NCBI GenBank assembly: GCA_963716865.1
Contig: CAVQUF010000003.1
Location: forward strand, 248,001-312,000
DNA: 64,000 nucleotides
From: AC-32 sp963716865
Lineage (GTDB): Bacteria > Actinomycetota > Thermoleophilia > Gaiellales > Gaiellaceae
Reading direction: 5' to 3'
Shown: positions 1 through 7,966 of the stretch, piece after piece
How the letters are laid out: the number at the start of each line of letters is the position of its first letter
Numbering within the stretch: position 1 is the stretch's first letter
Program-made: the position numbers and the translations under genes
Notes under the pieces: model-generated
Told to the model about the DNA's origin: nothing
The model's input: only the letters and a program-made list of their open reading frames with translations
Databases searched by the model: none

Positions 1-942
1 GGCGGCGAGATCGACCGGCTCGGCCTGCACGCTCTCGGCGCCGGCGTCGAGGCGGGAGATCTCCATCAGCTCTTCGACGAGTCGGCGCAGGCGGCCGACG
101 TCCGAGATCAGCAGCTCGGCGGGCCGGCGCGATTCTGGGGGCATCCGCTCCAGGTGCTCCGCAAGCAGCGAGGCCTCGCCGACCAGGCCGGTCAGTGGCG
201 TGCGCAGCTCGTGCGCGACGTCGGCCGTGAAGCGCCGCTCGCGGGCCCGCGCCGCGGAGAGCGCCGCGATCTTCGCCTGGAGCGCCGCCGCCATCTCGTT
301 GAACGACTGCGCCCAGGCGCCGAACTCGTCCTGTCCCTCCACCGGCAAGCGCGTCTCGAGCAACCCCTCCGCCAGAGAGTGCGCCGCCACGCTCGCCCGC
401 GCGACGGGCCGAAGGGTGCTGCGCGCCAGCACGATCCCGGCCAGCGCGGCCAGGAGCGCCAGGATCCCGACCCCGCCGAGAAGGATGTTCCGAAGCTGGG
501 CGAGCTCGTGCCGCAGACCCTCCTCGGAGAAGAAGAAGTAGAGCGCCGTGCCGTCGTTCGCCTGCGTCCCGGTGACGAGGTAGGCCGTGCCGGCGACCGT
601 CGTCCGCTCGTAGCCGAGCTCTCCCCGGCCCACGATCCGGCGCAGGCCTGGAGGCACGGCCTGCAGGCTGACGTTCGTGCCTGACAGGAACACGCGCCCG
701 TTGCGCGTGGCGACGGTACGGAAGTCGCCCCGGCTTCTGTAGACCCGCAGCAAACGGTCTGTCCCCGCCGAGCGGTAGGCGCGGGCGACGTCGAGGTTGC
801 GCCGCGTCTGCCGGATGCCCGAGTCGACCGAGTCCGCGAGCAGGTTGTGCCTCACGACGAGGTACGAGCCCGCCCCGAGCGCGGCCGCCGAGAGCCCGAC
901 CGCGAGCGCGAACGTGATCGTCAGGCGGCGGCGAAACGTCAC
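1..942 (-). CDS. Sensor histidine kinase, N-terminal part (gene runs off the left edge)
   Basis: This is the membrane sensor of a two-component system. The 314 residues in the window show a transmembrane helix near residues 8-30, an extracytoplasmic segment, a second helix near 153-173, a HAMP linker to about 227, and the dimerisation/phosphoacceptor motif FTADVAHELRTPLTGL with the phospho-histidine near residue 244. The ATP-binding HATPase_c domain must lie beyond position 1. The GTG start shares GTGA with the stop of the upstream response regulator, so the two are translationally coupled and very likely cognate partners. HAMP and HisKA are visible directly. The stimulus cannot be inferred, because the sensor segment resembles nothing I recognise. 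Confidence 0.93.
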   Translation of the reverse strand, partial: MTFRRRLTITFALAVGLSAAALGAGSYLVVRHNLLADSVDSGIRQTRRNLDVARAYRSAGTDRLLRVYRSRGDFRTVATRNGRVFLSGTNVSLQAVPPGLRRIVGRGELGYERTTVAGTAYLVTGTQANDGTALYFFFSEEGLRHELAQLRNILLGGVGILALLAALAGIVLARSTLRPVARASVAAHSLAEGLLETRLPVEGQDEFGAWAQSFNEMAAALQAKIAALSAARARERRFTADVAHELRTPLTGLVGEASLLAEHLERMPPESRRPAELLISDVGRLRRLVEELMEISRLDAGAESVQAEPVDLAA

Positions 943-1619
943 GCTGCGTCGAAGCGGTAGCCGACCCCACGCACGGTACGGATCAGCTTCGGCTGCTTCG
1001 GGTCGTCCTCGATCTTCGCGCGCAGCCGCTGGACGGCGGCGTCCACGAGCCGCGAGTCGCCGAGGTAGTCGTAGTTCCAGACCAGCTCGAGCAGCAGCTC
1101 GCGGGTGAACACCTGTTTCGGGCGACGTGCGAGCTCGTGCAGGAGGCGGAACTCGGTCGCGGTGAGCGCGATCTCCTCGCCTTCGCGCTTGACGGTGAAG
1201 GCGCCGGGGTCGATCACGAGCCCCCCGGCGGCGATCACGTGGTCGCCCGGATCGACGGCCGAGCGCCGGAGCACCGCCTTGATCCGCGCCACCAGCTCCG
1301 GCAGCTCGAACGGCTTCGTCACGTAGTCGTCGGCGCCGAGCTCCAGTCCGACGACGACGTCGTGCAGGTCGGTGCGTGCCGTCAGCATCACGATCGGCGT
1401 CTGGCTCTCGTGCCGGATCTCGCGGCAGACCTCGAAGCCGTCCAGCGAGGGAAGCATCACGTCGAGGACCACGAGTTCGAACGACCCCTGCCGAAATTGA
1501 AGCAGCCCCTCGCGACCGTCGCCGCTCGCGGTCACTCGGAAGCCCGCCTGCTCGAGGCCTAGAGTCGTGATCTCGCGGATCGAGGCGTCGTCCTCCACGA
1601 GCAATAGATGCTCGTTCAC
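939..1619 (-). CDS. OmpR/PhoB-family response regulator
   Basis: A 226-residue DNA-binding regulator that takes phosphate from the histidine kinase encoded just downstream. The receiver domain has the acidic pair near residues 10-11, the phospho-acceptor Asp near 53 (VVLDVMLPSLDG) and the conserved Lys near 102 (DDYVTKPFE). The C-terminal winged-helix domain ends with the family-typical IRTVRGVGYRF. The length is normal for the family. The GTG start lies 6 nt downstream of a TACGCT hexamer, which suggests a leaderless transcript carrying both genes. Target genes are unknown; the neighbouring secreted protein and ABC exporter are possible but unproven targets. Confidence 0.95.
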   Translation of the reverse strand: MNEHLLLVEDDASIREITTLGLEQAGFRVTASGDGREGLLQFRQGSFELVVLDVMLPSLDGFEVCREIRHESQTPIVMLTARTDLHDVVVGLELGADDYVTKPFELPELVARIKAVLRRSAVDPGDHVIAAGGLVIDPGAFTVKREGEEIALTATEFRLLHELARRPKQVFTRELLLELVWNYDYLGDSRLVDAAVQRLRAKIEDDPKQPKLIRTVRGVGYRFDAA

Positions 1620-1625
1620 GCGCCA

Positions 1626-1631
1626 AGCGTA
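1626..1631 (-). promoter_or_regulatory. Putative -10 element of the response regulator/kinase operon
   Basis: TACGCT on the minus strand, 6 nt before the GTG start. No Shine-Dalgarno lies between them, as expected for a leaderless mRNA. Confidence 0.5.
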
Positions 1632-1887
1632 GGCAGCCTCCCCGGCCGTGGCTAGTCGCGGAGTCGAGCGCTCTGGCCAGAGATCCTCTTCGCAAGGATC
1701 GGCAACCGTATCTCCAGGGCGGGCGGTGTGGGTCTCACGGAACGGGAGCGGCCTCCCCTCGCGGGATGTTCAGCCACTTCGACTTCTGAGGCTCCCGTCG
1801 TCGCCGTTGCGGAACGGTTACCTGCCTGTGACGGCGGTGTTGCTCGGCGGTCGCAGGATGGAGCGTGTAATCGACAAGGAGGCATCA

Positions 1888-2352
1888 ATGAAGCCCTCGC
1901 TCCTCATCTCAACGGCCATCGCGATCCTTGTAGCAGCCGTGGCCGCTTCCTCGCCCCTCCTCGCGGCACCAACGTCGTCGTCCGCGGCTCGCCAGGCCGG
2001 CATCCGGATCCTGCCCGGCTTCCGCTCACCGTCGGGGAACATCAAGTGCTTCGTCGTCAGGTCGCTCTACTGCGAGATCGACAAGGCGAACTACCGGCAG
2101 AGACTTCAGGCCCGCTGCGACCTCGACTGGCACGGTTTCCAGCTCAACGCCGCGAATCGGGCGAGGACCTACTGCACCAGCAACGCCGCCTACAACATGG
2201 GCGCCGAGCGCCCGAACAACGCGAAGCTGGCGTACGGGAAGAGCTTCCGGCACGGGGTGTTCACCTGCCTGTCCCGTGTCACCGGCGTCACCTGCCGCAA
2301 CCGGACTGGCCACGGCCTGTTCATCTCCCGCCAGGCGTACCGCATCTGGTAA
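1888..2352 (+). CDS. Small secreted protein, DUF6636-like
   Basis: A 154-residue exported protein. The start is set by a strong ribosome binding site (AAGGAGG, 5 nt before ATG). It opens with a typical signal peptide (MKPSLLISTAIAILVAAVAA followed by an Ala/Ser-rich stretch). The mature part has six cysteines in a recurrent actinobacterial pattern (SPSGNIKCF, YCEI, RTYCTSN, FTCLSR, GVTCRN, then GHGLFISR...Y), resembling the DUF6636 family of unknown function. The even cysteine count fits disulfides outside the membrane. The family assignment rests on recalled motifs only. It is convergent with the ABC permease gene, with a strong hairpin between them. Confidence 0.8.
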   Translation: MKPSLLISTAIAILVAAVAASSPLLAAPTSSSAARQAGIRILPGFRSPSGNIKCFVVRSLYCEIDKANYRQRLQARCDLDWHGFQLNAANRARTYCTSNAAYNMGAERPNNAKLAYGKSFRHGVFTCLSRVTGVTCRNRTGHGLFISRQAYRIW

Positions 2353-2379
2353 GCCGCCCGGAACGCCGACCCCTTCTCC

Positions 2380-2405
2380 CGAGAGCGCCCGGCAGGGCGC
2401 TCTCG
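2380..2405. terminator. Bidirectional hairpin terminator between convergent genes
   Basis: Perfect inverted repeat CGAGAGCGCCC / GGGCGCTCTCG with a 4-nt loop, lying in the 54-nt gap between two convergent stops. It has no T-tract, as is common for actinobacterial hairpin terminators. Confidence 0.65.
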
Positions 2406-2406
2406 T

Positions 2407-3174
2407 TCAACCGGCGGCTTCGGCCTTGCGTAGCCCGCGGAAGGCCCAGATCCCGAAGAGCAGCACGAGCGCGAGCGCCGCGCCGAAGGCGGCCTCGACC
2501 TCCGTGGGCGACCCCGCCAGGAAACCGCGGCCGGCCTCGAGCACGCGCGTGACCGGGTTGACGGTCGCGACCGCGTGGATCCAGCCCGTCAGCAGCGTGA
2601 GCGGCACGTAGACGGGCGCGAAGAAGAGCACGAGGAAGACAGGAAATTGCATCACCGGCCCGGCCTGCATCGTCCGGAACCGCATGGCGACTCCGCAGGC
2701 CCAGAGCAGCGACGCGACGTTGAGGATCAGCCCGAGCGCGTAGAGGCCGAAGAGATCGACGCCGGCGGCGCCGAGGTGCACGCGCGCGACGAGCGCGATG
2801 CCGGTCAGGACGGAGACGGTCACGGCCCAGCGCCCGAGCGCGGCCAGCCCGTAGCCGATCACGATCCCGGTCCGGTGCGGCGCGGCCAGCATCAAACGGC
2901 GCGCGAAACCGCTCTCGAAGTCGCGCGCGATCCCGAAGCCGGTGAACACGCCTCCGAACGCCGCGGACTGGAGGAGCACGAAGACGAACTGGAAGGCCGT
3001 GTACCCGGGCGGGTAGTGGAAGCCCGGCACGTCCTGCACGCGCGAGAGCCCGCCGGCGAACGCGACAAAGAAGAACAGCGGGAACGCGAGCGAGGGCAAC
3101 AGGAGCGAGGGCGTGGTCAGGAAGTTGTGCATCGTCCTCCAGGCGACTCCGCGGGCAACGTCGAGAGTGTTCAT
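2407..3174 (-). CDS. ABC-2 type exporter permease (second subunit)
   Basis: A 255-residue integral membrane protein with about six hydrophobic segments (for example LLLPSLAFPLFFFVAFAGG and VMQFPVFLVLFFAPVYVPL). It forms the channel of a DrrB-like ABC-2 exporter. The motif NPVTRVLEAGR near the C terminus matches the NPxxxxxExxR signature of this family. The ATG overlaps the stop of the upstream permease gene as ATGA, so the start is set at 3174 and the two permeases are translationally coupled. The two are homologous and probably form a heterodimer with the ATPase encoded first in the operon. The substrate is probably a hydrophobic drug or lipid, by family only. Confidence 0.88.
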   Translation of the reverse strand: MNTLDVARGVAWRTMHNFLTTPSLLLPSLAFPLFFFVAFAGGLSRVQDVPGFHYPPGYTAFQFVFVLLQSAAFGGVFTGFGIARDFESGFARRLMLAAPHRTGIVIGYGLAALGRWAVTVSVLTGIALVARVHLGAAGVDLFGLYALGLILNVASLLWACGVAMRFRTMQAGPVMQFPVFLVLFFAPVYVPLTLLTGWIHAVATVNPVTRVLEAGRGFLAGSPTEVEAAFGAALALVLLFGIWAFRGLRKAEAAG

Positions 3175-3944
3175 CGAGCCATCCGCTCCCTGAGCGCCCA
3201 CGAGGCGAGAGCGAGCGAGACGAGGACGACGGCGAGGGCGACCCCGAAGCCGAGCCCCAGCGCCTCCTCGTCCCAGCCGGTGATGATCAGGCTGCGGATG
3301 CCCTCGAGCAGGTACGAGACGGGGTTCGCGGTTGCGGCGGCGCGGAACCAGTCGACCTCCATCAGGTTCCGCGGGATGTTCATCGACGAGATGAACAGGA
3401 ACACGAAGAAGACCGGGAACAGGCCCTGCACGGCCTCGCCCGATCCGGTCCGGAGCGCCGCGAAGCAGCCGAGCGCGCCGAAGCCGAGCACGACCAGGGT
3501 CGTGAAGACGAACAGGAGGGCGATCCCCGCCGGGCCTGACGCGAAGCGCACGCCCACGATGAGCCCGACCGAGACGTAGACGACCGACTGGGCCAGCCCG
3601 ATCGTGAGCGCGCCGCCGAGCTGGCCGCCCAGCACCGCGAGCCGGCTCATCGGGGTCAGCGAGAGACGGCTGAGGAAGCCGGTCTGGATGTCGCGCGCGA
3701 GGTCCGTGCCCGCGTTCACCGTCGCGAACAGCGCGCCCTGGATGAACGCCACGGCCAGCGCGAAGCTGACGAACGAGTGGGTCGGAAACCCCGGAAGCCT
3801 CGTCGCGGCCTTCAACCCACCCGAGTTCACGGCCAGCAGCAACATCGGAAAGACCAGCGGCGCGATCACGTTCGCCGGCTGGCGCAGGGTCCGCACGACC
3901 GAGCGCCGGGCCAGCACGAACACCTGATCCGCGAAGGCGCTCAC
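3171..3944 (-). CDS. ABC-2 type exporter permease (first subunit)
   Basis: A 257-residue membrane protein with six predicted helices and the ABC-2 signature NPVSYLLEGIRSL near the C terminus. It has a GTG start 7 nt after the ATPase stop and is coupled to the next permease by ATGA. Paired permeases downstream of a DrrA-type ATPase are the usual layout of actinobacterial multidrug or lipid exporters. The divergent MarR gene suggests substrate-inducible expression. Confidence 0.88.
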   Translation of the reverse strand: MSAFADQVFVLARRSVVRTLRQPANVIAPLVFPMLLLAVNSGGLKAATRLPGFPTHSFVSFALAVAFIQGALFATVNAGTDLARDIQTGFLSRLSLTPMSRLAVLGGQLGGALTIGLAQSVVYVSVGLIVGVRFASGPAGIALLFVFTTLVVLGFGALGCFAALRTGSGEAVQGLFPVFFVFLFISSMNIPRNLMEVDWFRAAATANPVSYLLEGIRSLIITGWDEEALGLGFGVALAVVLVSLALASWALRERMAR

Positions 3945-3951
3945 GTGGGCC

Positions 3952-4953
3952 TCACGCCGGTTCCATCGCGAGCCCGCGGCGGGGTGGTTCTTCCTCCTCC
4001 TCCTCGTCGGCGGCGCCCTCGAGCGAGCGCCCGGTCTTGGCGAGGAAGACGTCGTCGAGCGAGGGCTGGTGCAGCTGCAGCTGCTCGACCTTGAGGTGCT
4101 CGGCGTCGAGCGCGCGCACGATCTCGGCCAGGTCGGCTTCGCCTGAGCGGAGCCGGACGGCGACGCCGTGCGCCGAACCGCACGGCTCGCCGAAGCGAGC
4201 CAGGATCGCGGCCGCGTGCTCGCGCTCGGCCGGGTCGGCCGGGACCGCCTCGACCGTCGGCCGACCTACGGTCGCCTTGAGCTCGGCGGGCGTGCCCTCG
4301 GCGACGATGTGTCCGTGGTCGATGATTCCCACACGCTGTGCGAGCACGTCGGCCTCCTCCAGGTACTGCGTCGTGAGGAAGACGGTCACACCCTCGTCGC
4401 GCGCCAGCCGGGAGACCTCCTCCCAGAGCGCGGTCCGGCTCTGGATGTCGAGGCCCGTGGTCGGCTCGTCGAGGAAGAGGATCCTCGGCGAGTGGACGAG
4501 CGCCATCGCGAGGTCGAGCCTCCGCTTCATGCCGCCCGAGTAGCCCTTCACCTTGCGGTCGGCGGCCTCCGTCAGCCCGACGCGAGTCAGCAGCTCGTCG
4601 GCGCGCGGCTTGCGCAACTCGCGAGGCAATGCCTGAAGCGATGCCTGCAGCCGCAGGTGCTCGCGGCCGGTCAGAAGCGGGTCGAGTGCGGCCTCCTGCA
4701 GCGCGGCGCCGATCGAGGCGCGCACCTGCGGCCCCTGGTGGACGACGTCGAAGCCGGCCACGCGCGCCGTTCCCTCGGTCGGCGGCAGCAGCGTCGTCAG
4801 CATGTGGACGGTGGTCGACTTGCCGGCGCCGTTGGGGCCCAGGAAGCCGTAGATCTCGCCCGGCGCGACCACGAGGTCGATCCCGTCCACCGCGCGCGGA
4901 CCCTTCTTGAAGACCCGCACGAGGCCCTCCGCTTCGATCGCGTGCTGGTACAT
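3952..4953 (-). CDS. DrrA-type ABC transporter ATP-binding protein
   Basis: A 333-residue ATPase that powers the two downstream permeases. Walker A is GPNGAGKST (near residues 40-48), the signature is YSGGMKRRLDLA and Walker B with switch is ILFLDEPTTGLD; the H-loop position carries Gln (FLTTQYLEEAD), as is usual in the DrrA group. The extra C-terminal domain ends with an acidic run of seven Glu/Asp residues. It is first in a three-gene operon. The promoter has consensus TTGACA and lies within a perfect palindrome shared with the divergent MarR gene, so repression by that protein is likely. Confidence 0.93.
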   Translation of the reverse strand: MYQHAIEAEGLVRVFKKGPRAVDGIDLVVAPGEIYGFLGPNGAGKSTTVHMLTTLLPPTEGTARVAGFDVVHQGPQVRASIGAALQEAALDPLLTGREHLRLQASLQALPRELRKPRADELLTRVGLTEAADRKVKGYSGGMKRRLDLAMALVHSPRILFLDEPTTGLDIQSRTALWEEVSRLARDEGVTVFLTTQYLEEADVLAQRVGIIDHGHIVAEGTPAELKATVGRPTVEAVPADPAEREHAAAILARFGEPCGSAHGVAVRLRSGEADLAEIVRALDAEHLKVEQLQLHQPSLDDVFLAKTGRSLEGAADEEEEEEPPRRGLAMEPA

Positions 4954-4960
4954 GACCGGA

Positions 4961-4987
4961 ACCGTAGCAGATACTTGAGCTTGTCAA
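4961..4987 (-). promoter_or_regulatory. Promoter of the ABC exporter operon
   Basis: On the minus strand, TTGACA (4982-4987) and TACGGT (4961-4966) are separated by 15 nt, and the -10 lies 7 nt before the ATG. The -35 falls inside the MarR palindrome. Confidence 0.6.
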
Positions 4988-5007
4988 GTATGGTTGTGTT
5001 CAAGTAT
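4971..5007. promoter_or_regulatory. MarR operator: perfect palindrome plus a third half-site
   Basis: ATACTTGA-GCTTG-TCAAGTAT (4971-4991) is a perfect 8+5+8 inverted repeat, and TCAAGTAT recurs at 5000-5007, 16 bp from the second half-site. It sits between the divergent exporter and marR genes and covers the -35 elements of both. A MarR-family dimer binding such a palindrome would block both promoters (family knowledge plus inference). Confidence 0.8.
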
Positions 5008-5010
5008 GAT
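4981..5010 (+). promoter_or_regulatory. Promoter of the marR gene
   Basis: TTGTCA (4981-4986), an 18-nt spacer and TATGAT (5005-5010), which ends 9 nt before the ATG. The -10 overlaps the third half-site, consistent with autoregulation. Confidence 0.6.
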
Positions 5011-5019
5011 GTCCCCGGT

Positions 5020-5463
5020 ATGGCAACCGCGACTCAGCCCGCGACGACCCCCGCCCACGAGGCGCAGAAGCTCTTCTTCGAGATCGGCATGGACCAGCGG
5101 GCGAAGGTCGGAGCGCGGCTCGTCGAGCTGTCTCTCACGTTCGTCCAGGCTCACGCGCTGCGCCTGCTCGACCCGGAGCGGCCGCTTCCCATGAGCTCCC
5201 TGGCGGAGCTGCTCTTCTGCGACGCCTCCAACGTGACGGGCATCGCCGACCGGCTCGAGTCGCGAGGCCTCGTCGAGCGGCGAAGCGCCGAGGGCGACCG
5301 GCGGGTGAAGGTGCTGACGCTCACGGTGGCCGGCGCCGAGCTCCGCGGTCAGGTGCTCGAGATCATGGGCGAGCCCCCCGAGGCCATCGCCTCACTCTCC
5401 GCCGCGGACCAGCGCGCGCTGCGTGACATCCTGCGCCGCGCGGCGGCGAACCTGCACCGCTAG
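5020..5463 (+). CDS. MarR-family transcriptional regulator
   Basis: A 147-residue dimeric winged-helix regulator. The recognition helix region is LLFCDASNVTGIADRLESRGLVERR and the wing is SAEGDRRVKVLTLTVAG, both typical of MarR. The ATG at 5020 is chosen because it follows a good -10 element; upstream in-frame codons run through the operator. It is divergent from a drug-exporter operon and shares the operator region, so it most likely represses the exporter and itself until it binds a small hydrophobic or phenolic ligand (family knowledge). The ligand is unknown. Confidence 0.9.
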   Translation: MATATQPATTPAHEAQKLFFEIGMDQRAKVGARLVELSLTFVQAHALRLLDPERPLPMSSLAELLFCDASNVTGIADRLESRGLVERRSAEGDRRVKVLTLTVAGAELRGQVLEIMGEPPEAIASLSAADQRALRDILRRAAANLHR

Positions 5464-5506
5464 CAGAGCGCTGCCCGTCTAGAGCGCGCGCTATTGTCCA
5501 GGCGCC

Positions 5507-5749
5507 GTGCGCCTGAACAGCCGCCCCGTAGTGATCGCCGCCGCGGTCCTGGGGATCCTCCTGATCGTTCTGGCGTTCTACTACTGGGCCGAGCCCGCCA
5601 AGTCGCTGCCCTCGTGGCTGCCGGGCCACGAGGCCGGATCCAACCATCACCACGTCAAGCACGGTCTCGCGTCGTTGCTCGTGGGACTCGCTCTGCTCGC
5701 GTTCGCCTGGTTCCAGAGCGGCCCCCGACGCTCTCGGCCTGCCGACTGA
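5507..5749 (+). CDS. Small two-helix membrane protein upstream of uppP
   Basis: An 80-residue protein with two hydrophobic helices (residues ~8-26 and ~55-71) separated by a loop containing a His cluster (GSNHHHVKHG). The GTG start has a TATTGT hexamer 9 nt upstream and no clear Shine-Dalgarno. The stop codon abuts the GTG of uppP with no spacer, so the two are coupled. I recognise no family by motif. The conserved-looking linkage suggests an accessory to the phosphatase or an unrelated membrane protein; the function is unknown. Confidence 0.7.
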   Translation: MRLNSRPVVIAAAVLGILLIVLAFYYWAEPAKSLPSWLPGHEAGSNHHHVKHGLASLLVGLALLAFAWFQSGPRRSRPAD

Positions 5750-6619
5750 GTGCTGCTCGCGACTCTCATTACGTACTGGCAGGCCGTGATCCTCGGCTTC
5801 CTCCAGGGCGTCGCCGAGCTGTTCCCGATCTCGAGCCTCGGTCAGAGCGTGATCCTGCCGAGCCTCCTCGGCTGGAACATCCACCAGAACGACCCCTACT
5901 TCATCACGTTCCTCGTCGCCACCCATCTCGCGACGGCACTCGTGCTTCTCGGCTTCTTCTGGGCCGACTGGGTGCGAATCGCCAAGGGTCTCGGGCGGAG
6001 CCTGCGCGACCGCGGCATCGACCCCGCGGACACAGACGCGAAGCTCGCGTGGCTGCTCGTCGTTGGCACGATCCCCGCCGGGATCCTCGGCCTGCTGCTC
6101 GAGAGCAAGCTCCGCCACGTCTTCGCGTCGCCCCGCTCGGCAGCCCTCTTCCTGACCGTGAACGGCCTCCTGCTCTTCGGGGCCGAGCTCTTGCGTCGGC
6201 GGTCGAAGCAGGTCGAGCAGGACGACGACGCCCGGATCGCACGCCAGTTGAGCTGGGGCAGCGCGGTCGGGATCGGATCGGCGCAAGCCCTCGCGCTGAT
6301 TCCGGGTTTCTCCCGCTCCGGGATGGCGATGGGCGGCGGACTGCTCGCCGGCCTCTCGAACAAGGACGCAGCGCGGTTCTCGTTCCTCCTCGCGACGCCC
6401 ATCATCGGAGCGGCGGCCGTCCTCAAGCTGCCTGAGCTGTTCGGTCCGACGGGAAACGGGGTTCGCGGCCAGGCACTGGTCGCCGCTCTCTGTGCGGCGG
6501 CCGCCGCCTACGTCTCGGTGCGCTTCCTGATGCGCTACTTCGAGACGAACACGTTGATTCCATTCGCGATCTACTGCGTCGCCGCCGGTCTCGCTGCCTC
6601 GATCTACTTCGCCCGCTAG
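5750..6619 (+). CDS. uppP: Undecaprenyl-diphosphate phosphatase (BacA/UppP family), variant active site
   Basis: A 289-residue polytopic protein. The family dephosphorylates undecaprenyl diphosphate to recycle the peptidoglycan lipid carrier. Both signature regions are present: FLQGVAELFPISSLGQS (the (E/Q)xxxE plus SSxGH region) and IPGFSRSGMAMGG (the PGxSRS region). At the position of the conserved His in the first motif the codon is CAG, so the protein has Gln; the second motif ends GMA instead of GAT. The overall length and hydrophobicity profile are normal. It may be a divergent but active enzyme or a paralogue with another polyprenyl phosphate role. It is coupled to the small membrane protein gene upstream. 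Confidence 0.85.
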   Translation: MLLATLITYWQAVILGFLQGVAELFPISSLGQSVILPSLLGWNIHQNDPYFITFLVATHLATALVLLGFFWADWVRIAKGLGRSLRDRGIDPADTDAKLAWLLVVGTIPAGILGLLLESKLRHVFASPRSAALFLTVNGLLLFGAELLRRRSKQVEQDDDARIARQLSWGSAVGIGSAQALALIPGFSRSGMAMGGGLLAGLSNKDAARFSFLLATPIIGAAAVLKLPELFGPTGNGVRGQALVAALCAAAAAYVSVRFLMRYFETNTLIPFAIYCVAAGLAASIYFAR

Positions 6620-6730
6620 AGAGCGCTTCGCAACAGCTCCGCGCCGAGTTCGAGTCGAAAGGCGCGCACGCCCTGGCTCCTCCCGCCCGCCGCGGATATC
6701 CCTGGCGGAAACGACGAGAGGAGTGTCGAT

Positions 6731-7747
6731 ATGCGGATCGTTCGAAGACCGTTGCTGCTGCTCGCGGCGCTGCTGGTGCTCGCCGCCGGCGCGGCGCTGG
6801 CCGGGCACAACACGCCACGGCGTGCGAAGGGCGTCATCTTCGCGTGCGCTCAAAAGCAGGGCGGCCGGCTGCGCGTCGTCGCGGCCGCAGGCTCGTGCCG
6901 GCGCGGTGAGCAGGCGCTCGCCTGGAACATTCAGGGCCCAGAGGGCAAGCGCGGGCCGAGCGGAGCCGACGGGTCGCAGGGACCGTCGGGCGCTTCCGGC
7001 GCCGCGGGCGCTCGCGGCGCCACCGGAGCCTCAGGCCCGGCGGGAGCGGCCGGGGCGGCGGGAGCGCGTGGGCCTGCGGGTCCGACCGGGCCTGCCGGGC
7101 CACGGCTCGCCTCCCTCGACGAGCTGAACGGCACGGCGTGTCACGCGCCCGGCGGCGCAGGGACGCTGTCGATCGCCTACGGCGCGACCGACGGCGCTGC
7201 CTCGATCGCCTGCGTGGTCGGCGGAGGCGGAGGCGGAGGTGGCGGCGGATCGGCGACGCTGACGATCAACGAGATCATGACCGGCATCACGGGTGCAGCG
7301 GCAAACGAGTTCGTGGAGCTGTTCAACGGTGGCACGTCCGCGGTCGACCTGAGCGGCTACAAGCTCGTCTACCGCTCATCGGCGGGCACGAGCGACGTTA
7401 CCCTCGGCACGATTGCGTCGGGCACGACGCTCGCCGCCGGCGGCTTCTACCTGTTCGGGGGCAGCGGTTATGCGGGCTCGGCGACGCCCGACCAGAGCTT
7501 CAGCACGAGCCTCGCCGCCACGGGTGGCGGCGTCGCGCTGCGCGACGCGAGCGGGGCGATCGTGGACTCGGTCGGCTACGGCGATGCCGTCAACGCGTTC
7601 GTCGAGGGCCATCCGGCCGCGGCCCCGCCGGCGGCGGCCGCACCCGGGAACAGCGCGGTTCGCCTGCCGGACGGCGACGACACGAACGACAACGCGGCCG
7701 ACTTCGGCGTGAGCGCAAGCCCCACGCCGAAGGGGGCGAACCACTAG
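6731..7747 (+). CDS. Secreted collagen-like protein with a C-terminal lamin-tail domain
   Basis: A 338-residue exported protein preceded by a ribosome binding site (GAGGAG). Layout: signal peptide (1-24), a short Cys-containing segment, a collagen-like region of about seventeen Gly-X-Y triplets (roughly residues 74-125, rich in GPS/GAS/GAR/GPA), a segment with two Cys (TACH...SIACVV), a poly-Gly hinge of ten residues, then a lamin-tail domain (LTINEIMTGITGAAANEFVE to VDSVGYGDAV). Lamin-tail domains in bacteria are usually extracellular and often attached to surface nucleases or adhesins. No sorting signal is visible. It is likely a surface or matrix protein; no enzymatic domain is seen. Confidence 0.82.
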   Translation: MRIVRRPLLLLAALLVLAAGAALAGHNTPRRAKGVIFACAQKQGGRLRVVAAAGSCRRGEQALAWNIQGPEGKRGPSGADGSQGPSGASGAAGARGATGASGPAGAAGAAGARGPAGPTGPAGPRLASLDELNGTACHAPGGAGTLSIAYGATDGAASIACVVGGGGGGGGGGSATLTINEIMTGITGAAANEFVELFNGGTSAVDLSGYKLVYRSSAGTSDVTLGTIASGTTLAAGGFYLFGGSGYAGSATPDQSFSTSLAATGGGVALRDASGAIVDSVGYGDAVNAFVEGHPAAAPPAAAAPGNSAVRLPDGDDTNDNAADFGVSASPTPKGANH

Positions 7748-7783
7748 CGACGGGCGCCTTTCGGGCGCTTCGGATCGCTAAGA

Positions 7784-7819
7784 GCGGAAGGCGGCGCCTG
7801 CGCGGGAGCCGCCTTCCGC
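7784..7819. terminator. Hairpin downstream of the collagen-like gene
   Basis: Perfect 12-bp inverted repeat GCGGAAGGCGGC / GCCGCCTTCCGC with a 12-nt loop, about 37 nt after the stop codon. There is no T-tract; it is a likely factor-independent terminator or 3' stabiliser. The rest of the gap to 7966 holds only a weaker hairpin (7873-7889). Confidence 0.55.
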
Positions 7820-7966
7820 CAATCCCTCCAACGGGGCATGCTCGCCCGAAAACGCAGGCCGATACTGCGGTTGCGGGGACAAGCCCCGCGCGGCGAATGA
7901 ACGACAACTGCGGCTATTGATCTCATCGATCCGAAATCCCTCGTACGGTGCCTCTCCCCCGAGCTC

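Noticed and set aside
7820..7966. Possible riboswitch upstream of the Pro/Glu-rich gene
   Set aside because: Only a 6-bp hairpin (7873-7889) and some GC-rich repeats are seen. No known aptamer core could be matched.
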